Positions 34,752 through 45,043 are shown, numbered from the stretch's first letter. The stretch is 61,785 nucleotides of DNA from a bacterium (GCA_035454885.1 DATIGE010000006.1:1-61785), one strand, 5' to 3'. The notes: generated from the letters alone by a model not told the origin. A program made the numbers and translations.

Positions 34752-37378
34752 GAGGCAAAATTCCGGCGCGTTTCTTCCAACCGGACGAGCTTGCCTTGAG
34801 CCTCGCGGAGGGACTCCCGCTCCTCTTCGACGATCTCCGGGTCGGCGCGGCTGACGAAGTTCTGATCTTCCAGGCGCTTGCCGCGTCGCTCGATGTCGGC
34901 CTTGAGTTTTCCGATCTCCTTGTCGAGCCTCTGAACCTCGGCGGCGAAATCGACCAGCCCTTCGAGGGGCACGAAGACCTCGAGGCCTTCGGAGATGACC
35001 ACGTGAGCCATCCCCTTCGGCACAGGGGGCTCTTGTACGACCTGTGTTGATTTGGCTCGCCCAAGGCGTTGGATGATTGGCTGCCAGCTTTCAACATGAC
35101 CTCGGTCTTCAATCTTCTTCGAGTAAATGATCGCCGTCATTTCCTTGGCGGAAGGGATGCGGTTTTCTCCTCGAATAGATCGAATCGCTTCTATGACTGG
35201 TATGATCATGTCGACGATACTCGCGTCCAATCGGGCAGTTTCCTCCGAGAATCCGGTTGTATGCTTTAGAACACTTTCATTGCTTGGGAATCCGCATTGA
35301 TCCAGAAATGGCCTTTTTTGATTGCCTGGCATCAAAGACCAAATTTCGTCCGTAATAAAGGGCATGAAGGGGTGTAGGAGCGACACGCTGGCACCCAAGA
35401 CATCATATAAGACCTGCTTGGTCAGAGTGATCTTGCTGAACTCCAGGTACCAGTCGCAGAAGTCGTGCCAGAAGAATTGGTAGACGGATTTCGCCGCCAC
35501 ATCAAACTCGTAATTCTCAATCGCCTTTGAAACGATGTCGGCTGTTTCACTCAATTTAACAATAATCCAATGATCATAGGGTGAATACGACAAGACATCC
35601 TGCAGGGGTTCGTATCCGCCCAGGTTCATCATCGCAAACCGCGAGGCGTTCCAGACCTTGTTCGCGAAGTTCCGGTAACCTTCGATGATCTGCTCGGAAA
35701 GTTTGATGTCCCGCCCCTGCGCCGCCAGCGCGGCGAGCGCGAACCGGAAGGCGTCGGTCCCGAACCGGTCCATGATCTCCAGGGGATCGATCACGTTCCC
35801 CTTCGATTTGCTCATCTTCTGACCCTGGGCGTCCCGCACCAGGGCGTGTATGTAGACGTCCTTGAACGGGACCTCGTCCATCATCTCCAGGCCGAACATC
35901 ATCATGCGCGCCACCCAAAAGAAGATGATGTCGTGGGCGGTGACCAGGACCGACGTGGGATAATATTTTTCAAGCTCCGGTGTCTTGTCCGGCCAGCCCA
36001 GAGTCGAAAAGGGCCAGAGGCCGGAGGAGAACCAGGTGTCGAGGACGTCTTCTTCCTGGCGCAGTCCGGCCTTCCCGCACTTGGGGCACTTTATCGGGTC
36101 CTCGCGCGCGACAATCGGGTCCTTGGCGCAATCGCAGTACCAGGCCGGAATCCGGTGCCCCCACCAGATCTGGCGGCTGATGCACCAATCCTTGATGTTC
36201 TCCATCCAGTTGACGAAGGTCTTCGTCCAGTTCTCGGGATGGAACTCCGTCCTTCCCTCCCGGACCGCCTGGAGGGCCCTTTCGGCAAGGGGCTTCGTCT
36301 TCACGAACCACTGGAGCGAGAGATACGGCTCGACGACCGTGCGGCAGCGATAGCAGTGGCCGACCGAGAGCTTGTGAGGCTCGGTCTTGACCAGGAGCCC
36401 CTTCTCCTCCAGGTCGGCGACGATCTTCTTGCGCGCCTCGAAGCGCTCCATCTTCTCGTAGTCTCCGCCGTTCTCGTTCATGTGGGCGTCGGGCGTGAAA
36501 ATATTGATGCGCGGAAGTTTGTGCTCGTTTCCGAGAGCGAAGTCGTTGAAGTCGTGCGCGGGAGTGACCTTCACCGCGCCCGTGCCGAACTCGCGGTCGA
36601 CCCGGTGGTCGGCGATGACGGGGATCTCGCGGTCCGTCAAGGGCAGCTTCAGTTTCTTGCCGATCAGCGCCCGGTAGCGCTCGTCCTCGGGATGGACGGC
36701 GACGGCGGTGTCCCCGAGCATCGTCTCGGGCCGCGTGGTGGCAACGACGAGGTTGTCTCCGTACCGAATATGCCACAAATGCCCATTCGTCTCCTGATGC
36801 TCCACCTCGATATCCGAAAGCGCCGTGTGGCAACGCGGGCACCAATTGATGAGGTAGAGATCGCGGAAGATGAGCTTCCTTTCGTAGAGCCGGACGAAGG
36901 CCTCGCGCACCGCTCGGGAGAGCCCATCGTCCATCGTAAACCGCTCGCGCTCCCAATCGCAGGAGGCGCCCAGGCGCTGGAGCTGATGGACGATATGGCT
37001 CCCGTACTTCTTCTTCCACTCCCAGACCCTCTCGATGAATTTCTCGCGGCCCAGGTCCTGCCGCCTCTTGCCTTCCTTCTTCAGTTCGCGCTCCACGACG
37101 TTCTGGGTTGCTATCCCCGCGTGATCCGTCCCCGGCACCCAGAGGGCGTTAGAACCCTTCATCCTCTTATAGCGGACCAGGATGTCTTGGAGCGTGTTGT
37201 TGAGGGCGTGCCCCATGTGGAGGGAGCCGGTGACGTTCGGCGGCGGGATGACGATGGAGAACGCCCCGCCCTTTCCATTCACGTCGGCATGGAAGAGATG
37301 AGAATCGAGCCACCTCTTCAGCCAGCGCTCCTCGACCTCTTTGGGTTCGTAAACCTTGGGCAACTCTTGGTTGGACAT
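34748..37378 (-). CDS. valS: Valyl-tRNA synthetase
   Basis: This 876-residue class I synthetase charges tRNA-Val. The HIGH-type motif is GSLHMGHALN (near residue 51) and the KMSKS motif is QKMSKSKGNV. The editing domain carries VATTRPETMLGDTAVAVHPED. The zinc-type CPRCH and CPKC cysteines are present, and a C-terminal coiled coil (about 800-876, LVDFAAEVQRLDKEIGKLKADIERR) is that of ValS. The length is normal. Divergent from the M24 peptidase gene with a 65-base gap. Confidence 0.97.
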   Translation of the reverse strand: MSNQELPKVYEPKEVEERWLKRWLDSHLFHADVNGKGGAFSIVIPPPNVTGSLHMGHALNNTLQDILVRYKRMKGSNALWVPGTDHAGIATQNVVERELKKEGKRRQDLGREKFIERVWEWKKKYGSHIVHQLQRLGASCDWERERFTMDDGLSRAVREAFVRLYERKLIFRDLYLINWCPRCHTALSDIEVEHQETNGHLWHIRYGDNLVVATTRPETMLGDTAVAVHPEDERYRALIGKKLKLPLTDREIPVIADHRVDREFGTGAVKVTPAHDFNDFALGNEHKLPRINIFTPDAHMNENGGDYEKMERFEARKKIVADLEEKGLLVKTEPHKLSVGHCYRCRTVVEPYLSLQWFVKTKPLAERALQAVREGRTEFHPENWTKTFVNWMENIKDWCISRQIWWGHRIPAWYCDCAKDPIVAREDPIKCPKCGKAGLRQEEDVLDTWFSSGLWPFSTLGWPDKTPELEKYYPTSVLVTAHDIIFFWVARMMMFGLEMMDEVPFKDVYIHALVRDAQGQKMSKSKGNVIDPLEIMDRFGTDAFRFALAALAAQGRDIKLSEQIIEGYRNFANKVWNASRFAMMNLGGYEPLQDVLSYSPYDHWIIVKLSETADIVSKAIENYEFDVAAKSVYQFFWHDFCDWYLEFSKITLTKQVLYDVLGASVSLLHPFMPFITDEIWSLMPGNQKRPFLDQCGFPSNESVLKHTTGFSEETARLDASIVDMIIPVIEAIRSIRGENRIPSAKEMTAIIYSKKIEDRGHVESWQPIIQRLGRAKSTQVVQEPPVPKGMAHVVISEGLEVFVPLEGLVDFAAEVQRLDKEIGKLKADIERRGKRLEDQNFVSRADPEIVEEERESLREAQGKLVRLEETRRNFAS

Positions 37379-37408
37379 GAACGCCGAGAGTAGGAAACGA
37401 GGGATTTA

Positions 37409-37437
37409 TTGTCAAAATCAAAAACTCCCTGTAATTT
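37409..37437 (+). promoter_or_regulatory. Probable sigma-70 promoter, leaderless start
   Basis: TTGTCA (37409-37414) and TAATTT (37432-37437) are separated by 17 bases. The predicted start, 6-7 bases after the -10 box, coincides with the ATG at 37444, and no Shine-Dalgarno is visible before it. If right, the peptidase mRNA is leaderless. Confidence 0.45.
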
Positions 37438-37443
37438 AGCCGA

Positions 37444-38565
37444 ATGGCCGCCGCGCGCCTGATCATCGCCAGCTCCGAGCAATGCGCCGACCTCTACTGG
37501 GCCACGCGTTTTTACGTGCCCGATCCCATCACCTTCATCGAGCACAAGGGGAGGAAGATCCTGATCGCCTCGGACCTGGAGGTCAGCCGCGCCAAGAAGG
37601 AGGCCGACGTCGACCTCGTTCTGTCCCAGTCGGGAATCGAGAAAAAACTTCGTCGAGCCGGGCATAAGATCCGGCCTGGAATCGTCCTGGACGCCGTCCT
37701 GAGGGAAAGGCGGATCAAGCGCCTCCAAGTCCCCTCCTACTTTCCATTGCAGCAGGCGGAAAACCTGAGGAAGCGCGGTTACAAAGTCGAAGTCGTTCCC
37801 GATCCATTCTACCCCGACCGGGAGATCAAGTCGGTTGCCGAGAAACACCATATCACGGCGGCGCTCCGGGCGACCGAGGCCGGCATCCAGGCCGCGATCG
37901 ACGTCCTCAAAAAGGCGAAGGTCAAGGGCGGAAAGATTTACCGGAACGGTGCCGTCCTCACGAGTGAAGCCCTCCGCCGGGTCATCGAGTTGAAGATGAT
38001 GGATTGCGGCGCCCTCGGCCAACACACCATCGTCGCCTGCGGCAAGCAGGCGGCCGATCCGCATTGCCGGGGAACGGGACCCCTCTACGCGAACCAGACG
38101 ATCGTCCTCGACGTTTTTCCGAAATCGATGGCGACGGGCTACCATGGAGACATCACGCGCACGGTCGTCAAGGGCCGGGCCTCCGAGGCTCTCAAAAAGA
38201 TGTACGCGGCGGTCAAAAAATCGCAGGAGACGGGGATCAGGTCGATCCGGCATGGCGTCGACGCGGCCCACGTCCACGGCGAAGTCAGCCGCGTTCTGGA
38301 GGCCGCGGGCTTCAAGACGGGGATCCTGAACGGCAAGCCTCAAGGATTTATCCATTCCACCGGACACGGTCTGGGTCTGGACATCCACGAATCTCCCCGC
38401 GTCAGCCGCCTCTCCAACCGGCTTCGCTCCGGCCACGTCGTCACCGTCGAGCCGGGACTGTATTATGAAAAGCTCGGCGGCATCCGGATCGAGGACGTCG
38501 TCTATATCACCAAGAAGGGTTGCGAGGTTTTGACGAGGATCCCGAAGGTTTTTGAGATCCCCTGA
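37444..38565 (+). CDS. M24-family aminopeptidase (Xaa-Pro type)
   Basis: This 373-residue metallopeptidase has an N-terminal creatinase-like domain (about 1-130) and a pita-bread catalytic domain. The dinuclear metal ligands are recognisable as D in VLDVFP, D in YHGDITR, H in FIHSTGHGLG, E in VEPGLYY and E in RIEDVV. Xaa-Pro aminopeptidase is the best guess; M24 proteins also include Xaa-Pro dipeptidase. The gene is divergent from valS and has no visible Shine-Dalgarno. Confidence 0.9.
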   Translation: MAAARLIIASSEQCADLYWATRFYVPDPITFIEHKGRKILIASDLEVSRAKKEADVDLVLSQSGIEKKLRRAGHKIRPGIVLDAVLRERRIKRLQVPSYFPLQQAENLRKRGYKVEVVPDPFYPDREIKSVAEKHHITAALRATEAGIQAAIDVLKKAKVKGGKIYRNGAVLTSEALRRVIELKMMDCGALGQHTIVACGKQAADPHCRGTGPLYANQTIVLDVFPKSMATGYHGDITRTVVKGRASEALKKMYAAVKKSQETGIRSIRHGVDAAHVHGEVSRVLEAAGFKTGILNGKPQGFIHSTGHGLGLDIHESPRVSRLSNRLRSGHVVTVEPGLYYEKLGGIRIEDVVYITKKGCEVLTRIPKVFEIP

Positions 38566-38613
38566 CCATTTACGACGCAACCTCCCCCGCCGTCCCGGCG
38601 ATGTGTCTGCTCC

Positions 38614-39024
38614 ATGACGTCGATCCCTTCGCTCTGCTCCGTCCTCTCCATTCTCCAGGGCTGGGCCGTCGTTCCCAATGCCCTGGAACGTCCCACCGTC
38701 TTCTTGGAGGAACCGATTTCTCTAGACGCCCTGTCGCGACTGACGACGGGCGAAGGCAGCCGAATTTCGGCTCACGGCATGGAGACGTTGTTTGCCGACG
38801 CGCGCAGTCTGCTTTTTGGGGGATCGACGGATCGCCGCGACGAGATCGGATGGACCTACGGACTCCTCCGGGTCGCCCACCGGCCCGATCGAGGCATCGG
38901 CGATCTCGCGGCCCTCGCCCCATTTTTTGTGGTGGAGGACAATCTGTTCACGACACCGGTGGTGGCGAATGGATTGATGCTCCGGCTCGGGGACCGGATG
39001 ACGGCGTCGGTGGGGCCGTTATAG
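38614..39024 (+). CDS. Hypothetical protein, uncertain
   Basis: A 136-codon frame with strong G/C third-position bias and ordinary amino-acid composition fills the gap between the M24 peptidase and the SHOCT gene, ending back to back with the latter. No family, signal peptide or motif is recognised. The Shine-Dalgarno is poor and other frames overlap it (38601-39032 plus strand, 38570-38923 minus strand). It is the best of the competing frames. If it is not a gene, 38566-39018 would be noncoding with nothing else visible. Confidence 0.45.
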   Translation: MTSIPSLCSVLSILQGWAVVPNALERPTVFLEEPISLDALSRLTTGEGSRISAHGMETLFADARSLLFGGSTDRRDEIGWTYGLLRVAHRPDRGIGDLAALAPFFVVEDNLFTTPVVANGLMLRLGDRMTASVGPL

Positions 39025-39867
39025 TTCCTTGAGCAGTTCTTTCCGCTTGGCCTGGTATTCCTTGTCTGAAATGAGGGCGTCGGCCTTGAGCTGGTCGAGC
39101 TCCTTCAGCCGGTCCCGGACGGTCTTCTCACCAGAGGCCTCGGGGGCGCTGGCGGACTTTTTCGACGGCTTGACCGCTTCCTCGGCGACGATTTCCTTGC
39201 CCTCTTTCTCTTTCTTCCCCTTGCCCTTCTTCACGGGCTCCGCCTTTTCGGCGACGGCGGCGCCGGAAAAACGGCTCAGGTCGAAGACCAGCTCTTCGGG
39301 GTCCCAAGAGATTCGGTTCTGGCCTTCCTGCAGCTCAAGCGTGACCCGGAGTCCCCGCGCCTGCGCGGAAGCGGACGCGGCGCCCTGGGTCGTGCGGTCG
39401 CCCAGAAGTTTGGCGTAGATCTTCGTGAACTTGATGTGGAGGCCGTCGGTCTTGACGAAGGCCCTCATGACGGTGAGGCGGTCGTTCTGGATGACGAGCT
39501 TGGAGTCGCGGGTAAAGTACGAGACGACGACGACCTCCTCGGGCTTGGCCTTCTGAAAGGCATCGACGAGGTAGGGAGTCAGGAACTCAACATTCTTCTC
39601 GTCAAAGAGCTCCCGGTTCTCGATGTCCTTCAGCAGGAGGATCTTCTTGTTGAACTTGATGGAACTCAAGATCGCCTTCATCTGGTCGGCCGTGAAGGTG
39701 TGGGGATGATCGATTCCTCCCTCCTTCTCGGCCTTCTTGGCCCCGTCGAGCTTGATGAAGTCGATCTTGTTCTTGCTCTTATAGATGATCTCGCCGGCCA
39801 ATGCGGGCGTTGAAAACGCCACCGCCGCCGCCGCTAAGAGTCCCGTGATCCTTCGTGAAAAACGCAT
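39019..39867 (-). CDS. Secreted protein with C-terminal SHOCT domain
   Basis: This 282-residue protein starts at 39867, where GGAGGAAACG precedes the ATG; a longer frame to 39987 is rejected. A Sec signal peptide ends at ALAGE (residue 24). The middle (about 30-175) is an alpha/beta domain I do not recognise, followed by a Lys/Glu/Ala-rich linker (about 185-240). The C-terminus [29 protein letters not shown] is a SHOCT motif, a short helical hairpin used for oligomerisation and usually attached to membrane or secreted proteins. Confidence 0.78.
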   Translation of the reverse strand: MRFSRRITGLLAAAAVAFSTPALAGEIIYKSKNKIDFIKLDGAKKAEKEGGIDHPHTFTADQMKAILSSIKFNKKILLLKDIENRELFDEKNVEFLTPYLVDAFQKAKPEEVVVVSYFTRDSKLVIQNDRLTVMRAFVKTDGLHIKFTKIYAKLLGDRTTQGAASASAQARGLRVTLELQEGQNRISWDPEELVFDLSRFSGAAVAEKAEPVKKGKGKKEKEGKEIVAEEAVKPSKKSASAPEASGEKTVRDRLKELDQLKADALISDKEYQAKRKELLKEL

Positions 39868-39991
39868 CGTTTCCTCCTGCCTGCCGCGGGAAGCGGCCAA
39901 GGCCGGTATCGGTACGACTTCCCGTCTTTTGAAGTCAAATCCAAAGATGGGACGCAACAAAGTCCGGCTTCGTGAGACAATAGACACCGGA

Positions 39992-40537
39992 ATGCCTATG
40001 GTGACGCCGAATTTCTTCCACTCCGTCCTCCAGTTGGTTCAGGGGGATATCACCCGTCAGCAGGTGGATGCCATCGTGAACGCGGCCAACGCCGAGTTGG
40101 CCGGGGGCGGAGGCGTCGACGGGGCCATCCACCGCGCGGGCGGACCGGAGATCATGGGGGAACTCTCCCGCCGGTACACGGGATGCCCCACGGGTTCGGC
40201 GGTCATCACGGGGGCCGGGCGGCTGAGCGCGAAATACGTCATCCACGCCGTGGGCCCGATGTGGTTCGACGGCTCCCAGAACGAACCCGAGCTCCTGGCG
40301 TCGGCCTACCGGACGAGCCTCCGCCTCGCGGCCGACCACGGGTGCCGGTCGGTGGCCTTGCCCTCGATCAGCACCGGCATTTACGGCTTCCCCCTGGAGC
40401 TCGCGGCCCCGATCGCCCTCGAGACCGCCGCCGCCTTTTATGATCAAGAGCCGGTCTTTGACCTCATCCGCTTCGTTCTGTTCGGACAATCCGCCCTGGA
40501 TACCTTTCAAAGGGCCCTCACCGCTTTGACAGAATGA
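39992..40537 (+). CDS. Macrodomain protein (O-acetyl-ADP-ribose deacetylase type)
   Basis: This 181-residue stand-alone macrodomain has the ADP-ribose motifs [19 protein letters not shown] (first strand and substrate Asn-Asn region), [27 protein letters not shown] and the late [18 protein letters not shown]. Those are the residues of the MacroD/YmdB class, which removes ADP-ribose or O-acetyl-ADP-ribose. The ATG at 39992 is chosen (39998 is an alternative); the frame upstream is in the divergent gene's promoter. It is followed by the sigma-54 promoter of the first giant gene, with which it is not likely cotranscribed. Confidence 0.92.
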   Translation: MPMVTPNFFHSVLQLVQGDITRQQVDAIVNAANAELAGGGGVDGAIHRAGGPEIMGELSRRYTGCPTGSAVITGAGRLSAKYVIHAVGPMWFDGSQNEPELLASAYRTSLRLAADHGCRSVALPSISTGIYGFPLELAAPIALETAAAFYDQEPVFDLIRFVLFGQSALDTFQRALTALTE

Positions 40538-40583
40538 GACACTCCATTTAGGGGGGTCCACACCCCTTCCTTTTCCTTCATCG

Positions 40584-40620
40584 TTCACCGACGTGAATAT
40601 TTTCATATAAGATAATGAAA
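40584..40620. promoter_or_regulatory. Inverted repeats upstream of sigma-54 promoter (possible activator sites)
   Basis: TTCAC-CGAC-GTGAA (40584-40597) and TTTCAT-N8-ATGAAA (40601-40620) lie 46-83 bases before the -24 box in an AT-rich tract. Upstream positions of this distance are typical for enhancer sites of sigma-54 activators. Neither motif matches the palindromes at 26.6 kb. Confidence 0.45.
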
Positions 40621-40665
40621 TTATTTATCTTTCCCAGGGGACTCCTCACCCCACATCTCGGTGTC

Positions 40666-40680
40666 TGGCACAGTTCTTGC
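40666..40680 (+). promoter_or_regulatory. Sigma-54 (-24/-12) promoter of first giant gene
   Basis: TGGCACAGTTCTTGC has GG, exactly ten bases and GC, and matches TGGCAC-N5-TTGC in full. The predicted start is near 40692, leaving about 8 bases before the ATG at 40700, so the mRNA leader would be very short. Confidence 0.8.
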
Positions 40681-40699
40681 CTTAGATAAGGCTTAAACC

Positions 40700-43600
40700 A
40701 TGTGTGATCCGACCATTACCAGCTGTCCTACGGACGGAGGGGCACCCCTGTCTTCCGTTTTCCCTCAGGACGGTGGTCCCGACCCCCTCGTGTCGGTTCC
40801 GCCGGCCAACGACACGGGTGTCTCAGATGCCATGGCGACCGGCGGAGGCACGAACTGCCTCCCCCCGATGCTCTGCGCCTTGCACCCGTTACCCGTCATG
40901 AGCCCGGCGCGAGCCCAGATCTTCGTCGATCCGCAAAGTACGGATGGACCTGTACGTCGCAGCCCTTTGGCCTTGCCCCCTTCCATTATCGAGGCCCTGA
41001 TCAATGCACCCCTGGTGTCCTGGCCGCGGGACCGCCAGTCCTTCCAAGCACCCTCCCCCAATTCGGTCGTCACCTTAAACGACCGGAACGGTCTTCTGGA
41101 GATTTCCAACCAATATGACCGGGAGTATCAACTGGGCCGGGAGTCGCTCGCGGACATTCGAAGCCGTCTGACGGCCGCGCGGGCCTCCAACGACCCCGCC
41201 GAGATTAGCCGCATCCTTGACGAGATCGCACCTCACCTCGATCAGTTCGGCCGAACCGCCAGAATGATTCAAGATGTCCACACCCAAAACGGACTGAACG
41301 ACTATTCGACGATCGAAAACTGGTTGAACCTCCTCTATGCCGATCGCAGGTCTCAACCGTATTCCGACCCCTCCCAAACCTCGACCGAGTCCATCCGTCT
41401 CGAAGGCGTGATGCTGGGCTTCGGCCTGGCGGGGATCAACAAACACGACACCTCGCAACGTCTTGGGACCGCCGTGAAACTGATGATGGAGCATGAGGCG
41501 CGCGCGATGGCCTCCGAATCCCGTTGGAGCGGGACACGGGTCCTCGGTCTCTGGGGGACCAATCTCGCGGTCGTGGGCGTTTCCGCGGACCAGACCTCGG
41601 CCTATCATCAGGCACTGCGCACCCGCGTTTTGAATTTCTTCCGGACGAATCAGCCATTGCCGGAGGACATCGTACGCTCCATGGGTCTGCAACACTTAAA
41701 CACGAACGATCTGGCCGGGAGGGATTGGCTCGTCGGAAATCCGCGGAACATGGGTCTCACAACCGGCCACGCCTCCGTGGATATTCCGGCCGAAGACGTC
41801 CAACCCATCCGGGCCGACCAGCGCGTTACTCAGGCTTTGAAGGAAATGGCGGCCGCCGAGGCGGAAGCCAAAAGGTTGGGCCGCGAGACGTTTACCGACG
41901 TCGTGCCGGCGAATAGCCCGTCCCGCGCGCGCGCCGAGCGTCCCTTGGCCCGGAGCCCGAGGATCATCCCTGCGGGGACCGACCTGGCGGACATCCCCGC
42001 GCTGCCGCCCCAGCCGAGGGGCCAGGCGCCACAGGAGGCCACGGCGGCGGACGTCAATCCAAGACCGGGCCACGACGCGGGCCATTCGATCGGCCATCAG
42101 ACCCAACTGACCAGCCTCGTCAGTCAAGCTGCGGGGTCCGTTCCGGCAAACGGGGGCGATGTCACACGCACCCACGAACTCATCGACCAAGCCCTTCAAT
42201 TCATGGACAACCCGGAGCCGCGCCAGCCCGCCGTGAGCGTCGAGTCCCACTTGGAGCATGGACGCGATATTTCGCTGGAGCACTACCGTTTCGAGGGGAT
42301 CCTCCGTCCCGAATTCTTCCCTCAACTTTTGCACGAAATCGCCGGAGGACGGCGCGTGTTCATCCAACAGGTCGAAATCCGGGACATGTTCGGCCACAGC
42401 ATGGACCATGCGCCCGACGCGCGGGATACGATGCTTCGGCGAACCCTGGACATCACGATCGCCGGACACGAATACCACGGCCTGGAGGTCTACGCCTCGC
42501 TGAAGGGCGACGAAATCAGGATCGGCCTGATCGAACCGCCGGGCACCCGGCTTTCGGACGCCGACCTGGCGCGCGCCTCGGATTACATCAGCACGAACGC
42601 CCGGCGCATCTTCCCGAATGTGACCCATCACTCCGTTCACAAGGTTCCTCCGCTTCCCGGAGGGTTTTTCGACGGCCGTGGTTACGCCATCGAAAGCCGG
42701 ACGGTGGATGGCCGCACCGAACGGATCGTGCACATCGACGGTGAGCCGCTGACCGACGCCCAACGCGGGGAATTCATCAGCGTCGTTCAAGAGGCCCACG
42801 GCATCCGCATCGAGCCGTCCGAGATCCGCGGAGTTGACAGCATCGCCAACGTCGCGCAGGTGGAGCGTTGGAACGGCTATTTTCGCGTCAGCGAAGCCGG
42901 ACGGCCGATCTATATCAACCTGCCGCCGGGAACGACGCCCCCTCCGGGTTTCGTACCGGGCCACAGCCCCTATGACATCACCTTGACGCCGATGGTGGAG
43001 GTGCCCGCCGGAAGCCCGCCCGAAGTCATTCAAATGGCGATCGAGCGGACCGACCGCATGGCGAACGAAATGAAGAGCATGGGCATCAACCGCCCGAATC
43101 ACGTCTCCGATGCGCAGGCTGCCGCTCCGCGGCTGAGCCCCGACGGAACGGGCGTGGTCGTCGATCCGCGCGCCCCCCGGGCCGACCGGGCCGCCCCTCT
43201 CGACAATCAGGTCCGTCTCGGATGGATCGAGAGGCTCCAGGCCACGCGCGGAGGACGCGTCCAGATGAACGCCGGAATGTTCGGGTTGGCCAGCGTCATC
43301 ACCCAGGGAAGCGTCCACCTCCTGACGGGGCATTCACAGTTCGCCAATCCTTCATTTTATCTCCAGATGGCCCCCGATTACGGCCTCATGGCCGCGGGAA
43401 CGGCGGTGGGTGAGACGGGGGCCAGGGCCTCTCTTCTCGCGCGAAGTGGGGAACTCTTCGTCCGAAATCCGGAAACGGGACAACGCTTTTTCAACCAGGC
43501 GGCGATGAGAACCGAACTCTCGGGTCTTCGAGGAGTCGGCGTTCATGGCGCCGGAATGCTTGGGGCCGTTCTCATGATGGAACTCGGCCATGGGCAACTG

Positions 43601-45004
43601 AACGCCACACAGACGGGGCGCACCCTGGTCGGCATGACGGCCTCCACATTGGCCGCGCGAGGTCTTACGTACGGAACCCTTTACGGCTTGGAGTACGCCG
43701 GAGTGCTTTCCGCCCCTGCCCGCGCCGCCGCCCTCCGGTCTCCTTGGACCGCCGTCGGCGTTTTGGCCATCGAGGCGGTCGGCCTCGCGGTCAATGAAAT
43801 TTATTGGGCCAATCGGGACCGGGCCGAGGCGGAGAGGGATCTGCGCGCGACCGTCGGAAGCCGGATGCACGCCCTCGACGAAATGATCGCTCACAACACC
43901 CTCACAAACGAGGACGGCTCCGTCAATGAAGCGGAGCTACGGCGCCATCAAACGGCCGTCCGGGAGCTCAATGACGCCGTCTGCCAACTCATGGTCTTCC
44001 AGTTTGGCCAACAAACGGAGGAAGGGCGGGACTTCGTGTCGGCCCAATCCGACCTTCAAGGCGCGCGGGGCGAATTGAACGCGTTCCTTCAGGATTATCC
44101 CGAGATACGCGAGGAGATCCAGCGCCAGCCGAACCAAGAGATAGCGATCTTAAGGCGTCACGAGGAAAGGATGCACGACCGGTTTGCCAGCAACCCCTTC
44201 GACACAAGGAGCGGCTACGATTCGAGCCTGCCGCACAATAAACTGGGCATCATCGTCGGCAAACTGGAAACGGCCCAAAACGACTTGACCCGTGCCGAGC
44301 CCTTGTTTCGAGACATGGTCCGGAGGCGTCTCGAATCGGCCCCGATGACGCCGGACCCCGTAAGTCTTTATCAGAGCTCCGCAAGCCTTGCCGCCGGCCT
44401 GAGAAGCGACCCGGTCGCGCTCTACAACCAATTTTTTCATCCGGAGCAGGGTTATCTGGCCTCCCGCGTCCTCTATGCCGATCAGGTCCAGGCGCAGGGC
44501 GGCGACCCCCATTACCCATCCCCGCCTCCTCCGCCGGCTTACCGGCTGGTCCTGGACCCCACACCCGTCGCGCCCCTTAACGAGCTGGGTTTCGATCCGA
44601 CGAATTTCTTCTTTCGGCCTTCGCCCGAGCCCGGCTTCAATCCGTTCGGCCTCCCATTGACGGCCTCCTCGGACCCGCGTGTCGTCATGATTTCCTCGTC
44701 CTCGGGGACGCCGAGTTGGGCCCGGGACTTGAATCTGGAAAACGACTACGGGACACCGACCCCCTTGTTCGAATTGGATGCTCAGGGCCACCTCCGGCCC
44801 ATTTCGCCGCGGCCTCAACCGGCCGACGTCGCCCTGACGGTTTTCCCGGACGAAACCATCGGACCGCTGCAAACGAATAGCGACGTCATCGCCACCGATG
44901 CGGTCACGAGTCGTCCGACACGGCCCGTCGCCATGCTCAATGGACGCCCCGTCACTCGGTTGATCTTCGGAAACGCCCCCTCCGCGCTGATCCCGCGCCG
45001 CTAA
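40700..45004 (+). CDS. Giant protein of unknown function, paralogue A
   Basis: This 1434-residue protein has no signal peptide and no family that I recognise. It is clearly paralogous to the protein at 45.7 kb. Shared blocks include RLEGVMLGFGLAGINKHD, GLWGTN, a GHSMDHAPD/GHEYHG histidine-rich region (about 560-600), VAQVERWN and a late SDPVALYNQF. Five or so hydrophobic segments cluster about residues 855-1035 and could be membrane-spanning. An Ala/Arg/Pro-rich linker lies near 380-460 and a Pro-rich C-terminal 190 residues ends in unique sequence. The histidine-acid clusters might bind metal, but no known active site is recognisable. It is driven by its own sigma-54 promoter; the gene has no cotranscribed partner directly downstream. 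Confidence 0.82.
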   Translation: MCDPTITSCPTDGGAPLSSVFPQDGGPDPLVSVPPANDTGVSDAMATGGGTNCLPPMLCALHPLPVMSPARAQIFVDPQSTDGPVRRSPLALPPSIIEALINAPLVSWPRDRQSFQAPSPNSVVTLNDRNGLLEISNQYDREYQLGRESLADIRSRLTAARASNDPAEISRILDEIAPHLDQFGRTARMIQDVHTQNGLNDYSTIENWLNLLYADRRSQPYSDPSQTSTESIRLEGVMLGFGLAGINKHDTSQRLGTAVKLMMEHEARAMASESRWSGTRVLGLWGTNLAVVGVSADQTSAYHQALRTRVLNFFRTNQPLPEDIVRSMGLQHLNTNDLAGRDWLVGNPRNMGLTTGHASVDIPAEDVQPIRADQRVTQALKEMAAAEAEAKRLGRETFTDVVPANSPSRARAERPLARSPRIIPAGTDLADIPALPPQPRGQAPQEATAADVNPRPGHDAGHSIGHQTQLTSLVSQAAGSVPANGGDVTRTHELIDQALQFMDNPEPRQPAVSVESHLEHGRDISLEHYRFEGILRPEFFPQLLHEIAGGRRVFIQQVEIRDMFGHSMDHAPDARDTMLRRTLDITIAGHEYHGLEVYASLKGDEIRIGLIEPPGTRLSDADLARASDYISTNARRIFPNVTHHSVHKVPPLPGGFFDGRGYAIESRTVDGRTERIVHIDGEPLTDAQRGEFISVVQEAHGIRIEPSEIRGVDSIANVAQVERWNGYFRVSEAGRPIYINLPPGTTPPPGFVPGHSPYDITLTPMVEVPAGSPPEVIQMAIERTDRMANEMKSMGINRPNHVSDAQAAAPRLSPDGTGVVVDPRAPRADRAAPLDNQVRLGWIERLQATRGGRVQMNAGMFGLASVITQGSVHLLTGHSQFANPSFYLQMAPDYGLMAAGTAVGETGARASLLARSGELFVRNPETGQRFFNQAAMRTELSGLRGVGVHGAGMLGAVLMMELGHGQLNATQTGRTLVGMTASTLAARGLTYGTLYGLEYAGVLSAPARAAALRSPWTAVGVLAIEAVGLAVNEIYWANRDRAEAERDLRATVGSRMHALDEMIAHNTLTNEDGSVNEAELRRHQTAVRELNDAVCQLMVFQFGQQTEEGRDFVSAQSDLQGARGELNAFLQDYPEIREEIQRQPNQEIAILRRHEERMHDRFASNPFDTRSGYDSSLPHNKLGIIVGKLETAQNDLTRAEPLFRDMVRRRLESAPMTPDPVSLYQSSASLAAGLRSDPVALYNQFFHPEQGYLASRVLYADQVQAQGGDPHYPSPPPPPAYRLVLDPTPVAPLNELGFDPTNFFFRPSPEPGFNPFGLPLTASSDPRVVMISSSSGTPSWARDLNLENDYGTPTPLFELDAQGHLRPISPRPQPADVALTVFPDETIGPLQTNSDVIATDAVTSRPTRPVAMLNGRPVTRLIFGNAPSALIPRR

Positions 45005-45043
45005 GCTTCAAACGAGAAAATTATCGAGAAACGATTGTAAATC

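Noticed and set aside
38570-38923. Minus-strand 117-codon frame after the M24 gene
   Set aside because: Arg-rich composition and no supporting start signal; the plus frame at 38614 has better third-position bias.
40550-40580. AGGGG/CCCCT stem after the macrodomain gene as a terminator
   Set aside because: Only five base pairs with a pyrimidine-rich but not U-rich tail; too weak to call.
41696-43333. 545-codon minus-strand open frame inside giant gene A
   Set aside because: Antisense shadow of a high-GC gene; the composition is Arg/His/Asp-biased and the plus frame has the paralogue match.
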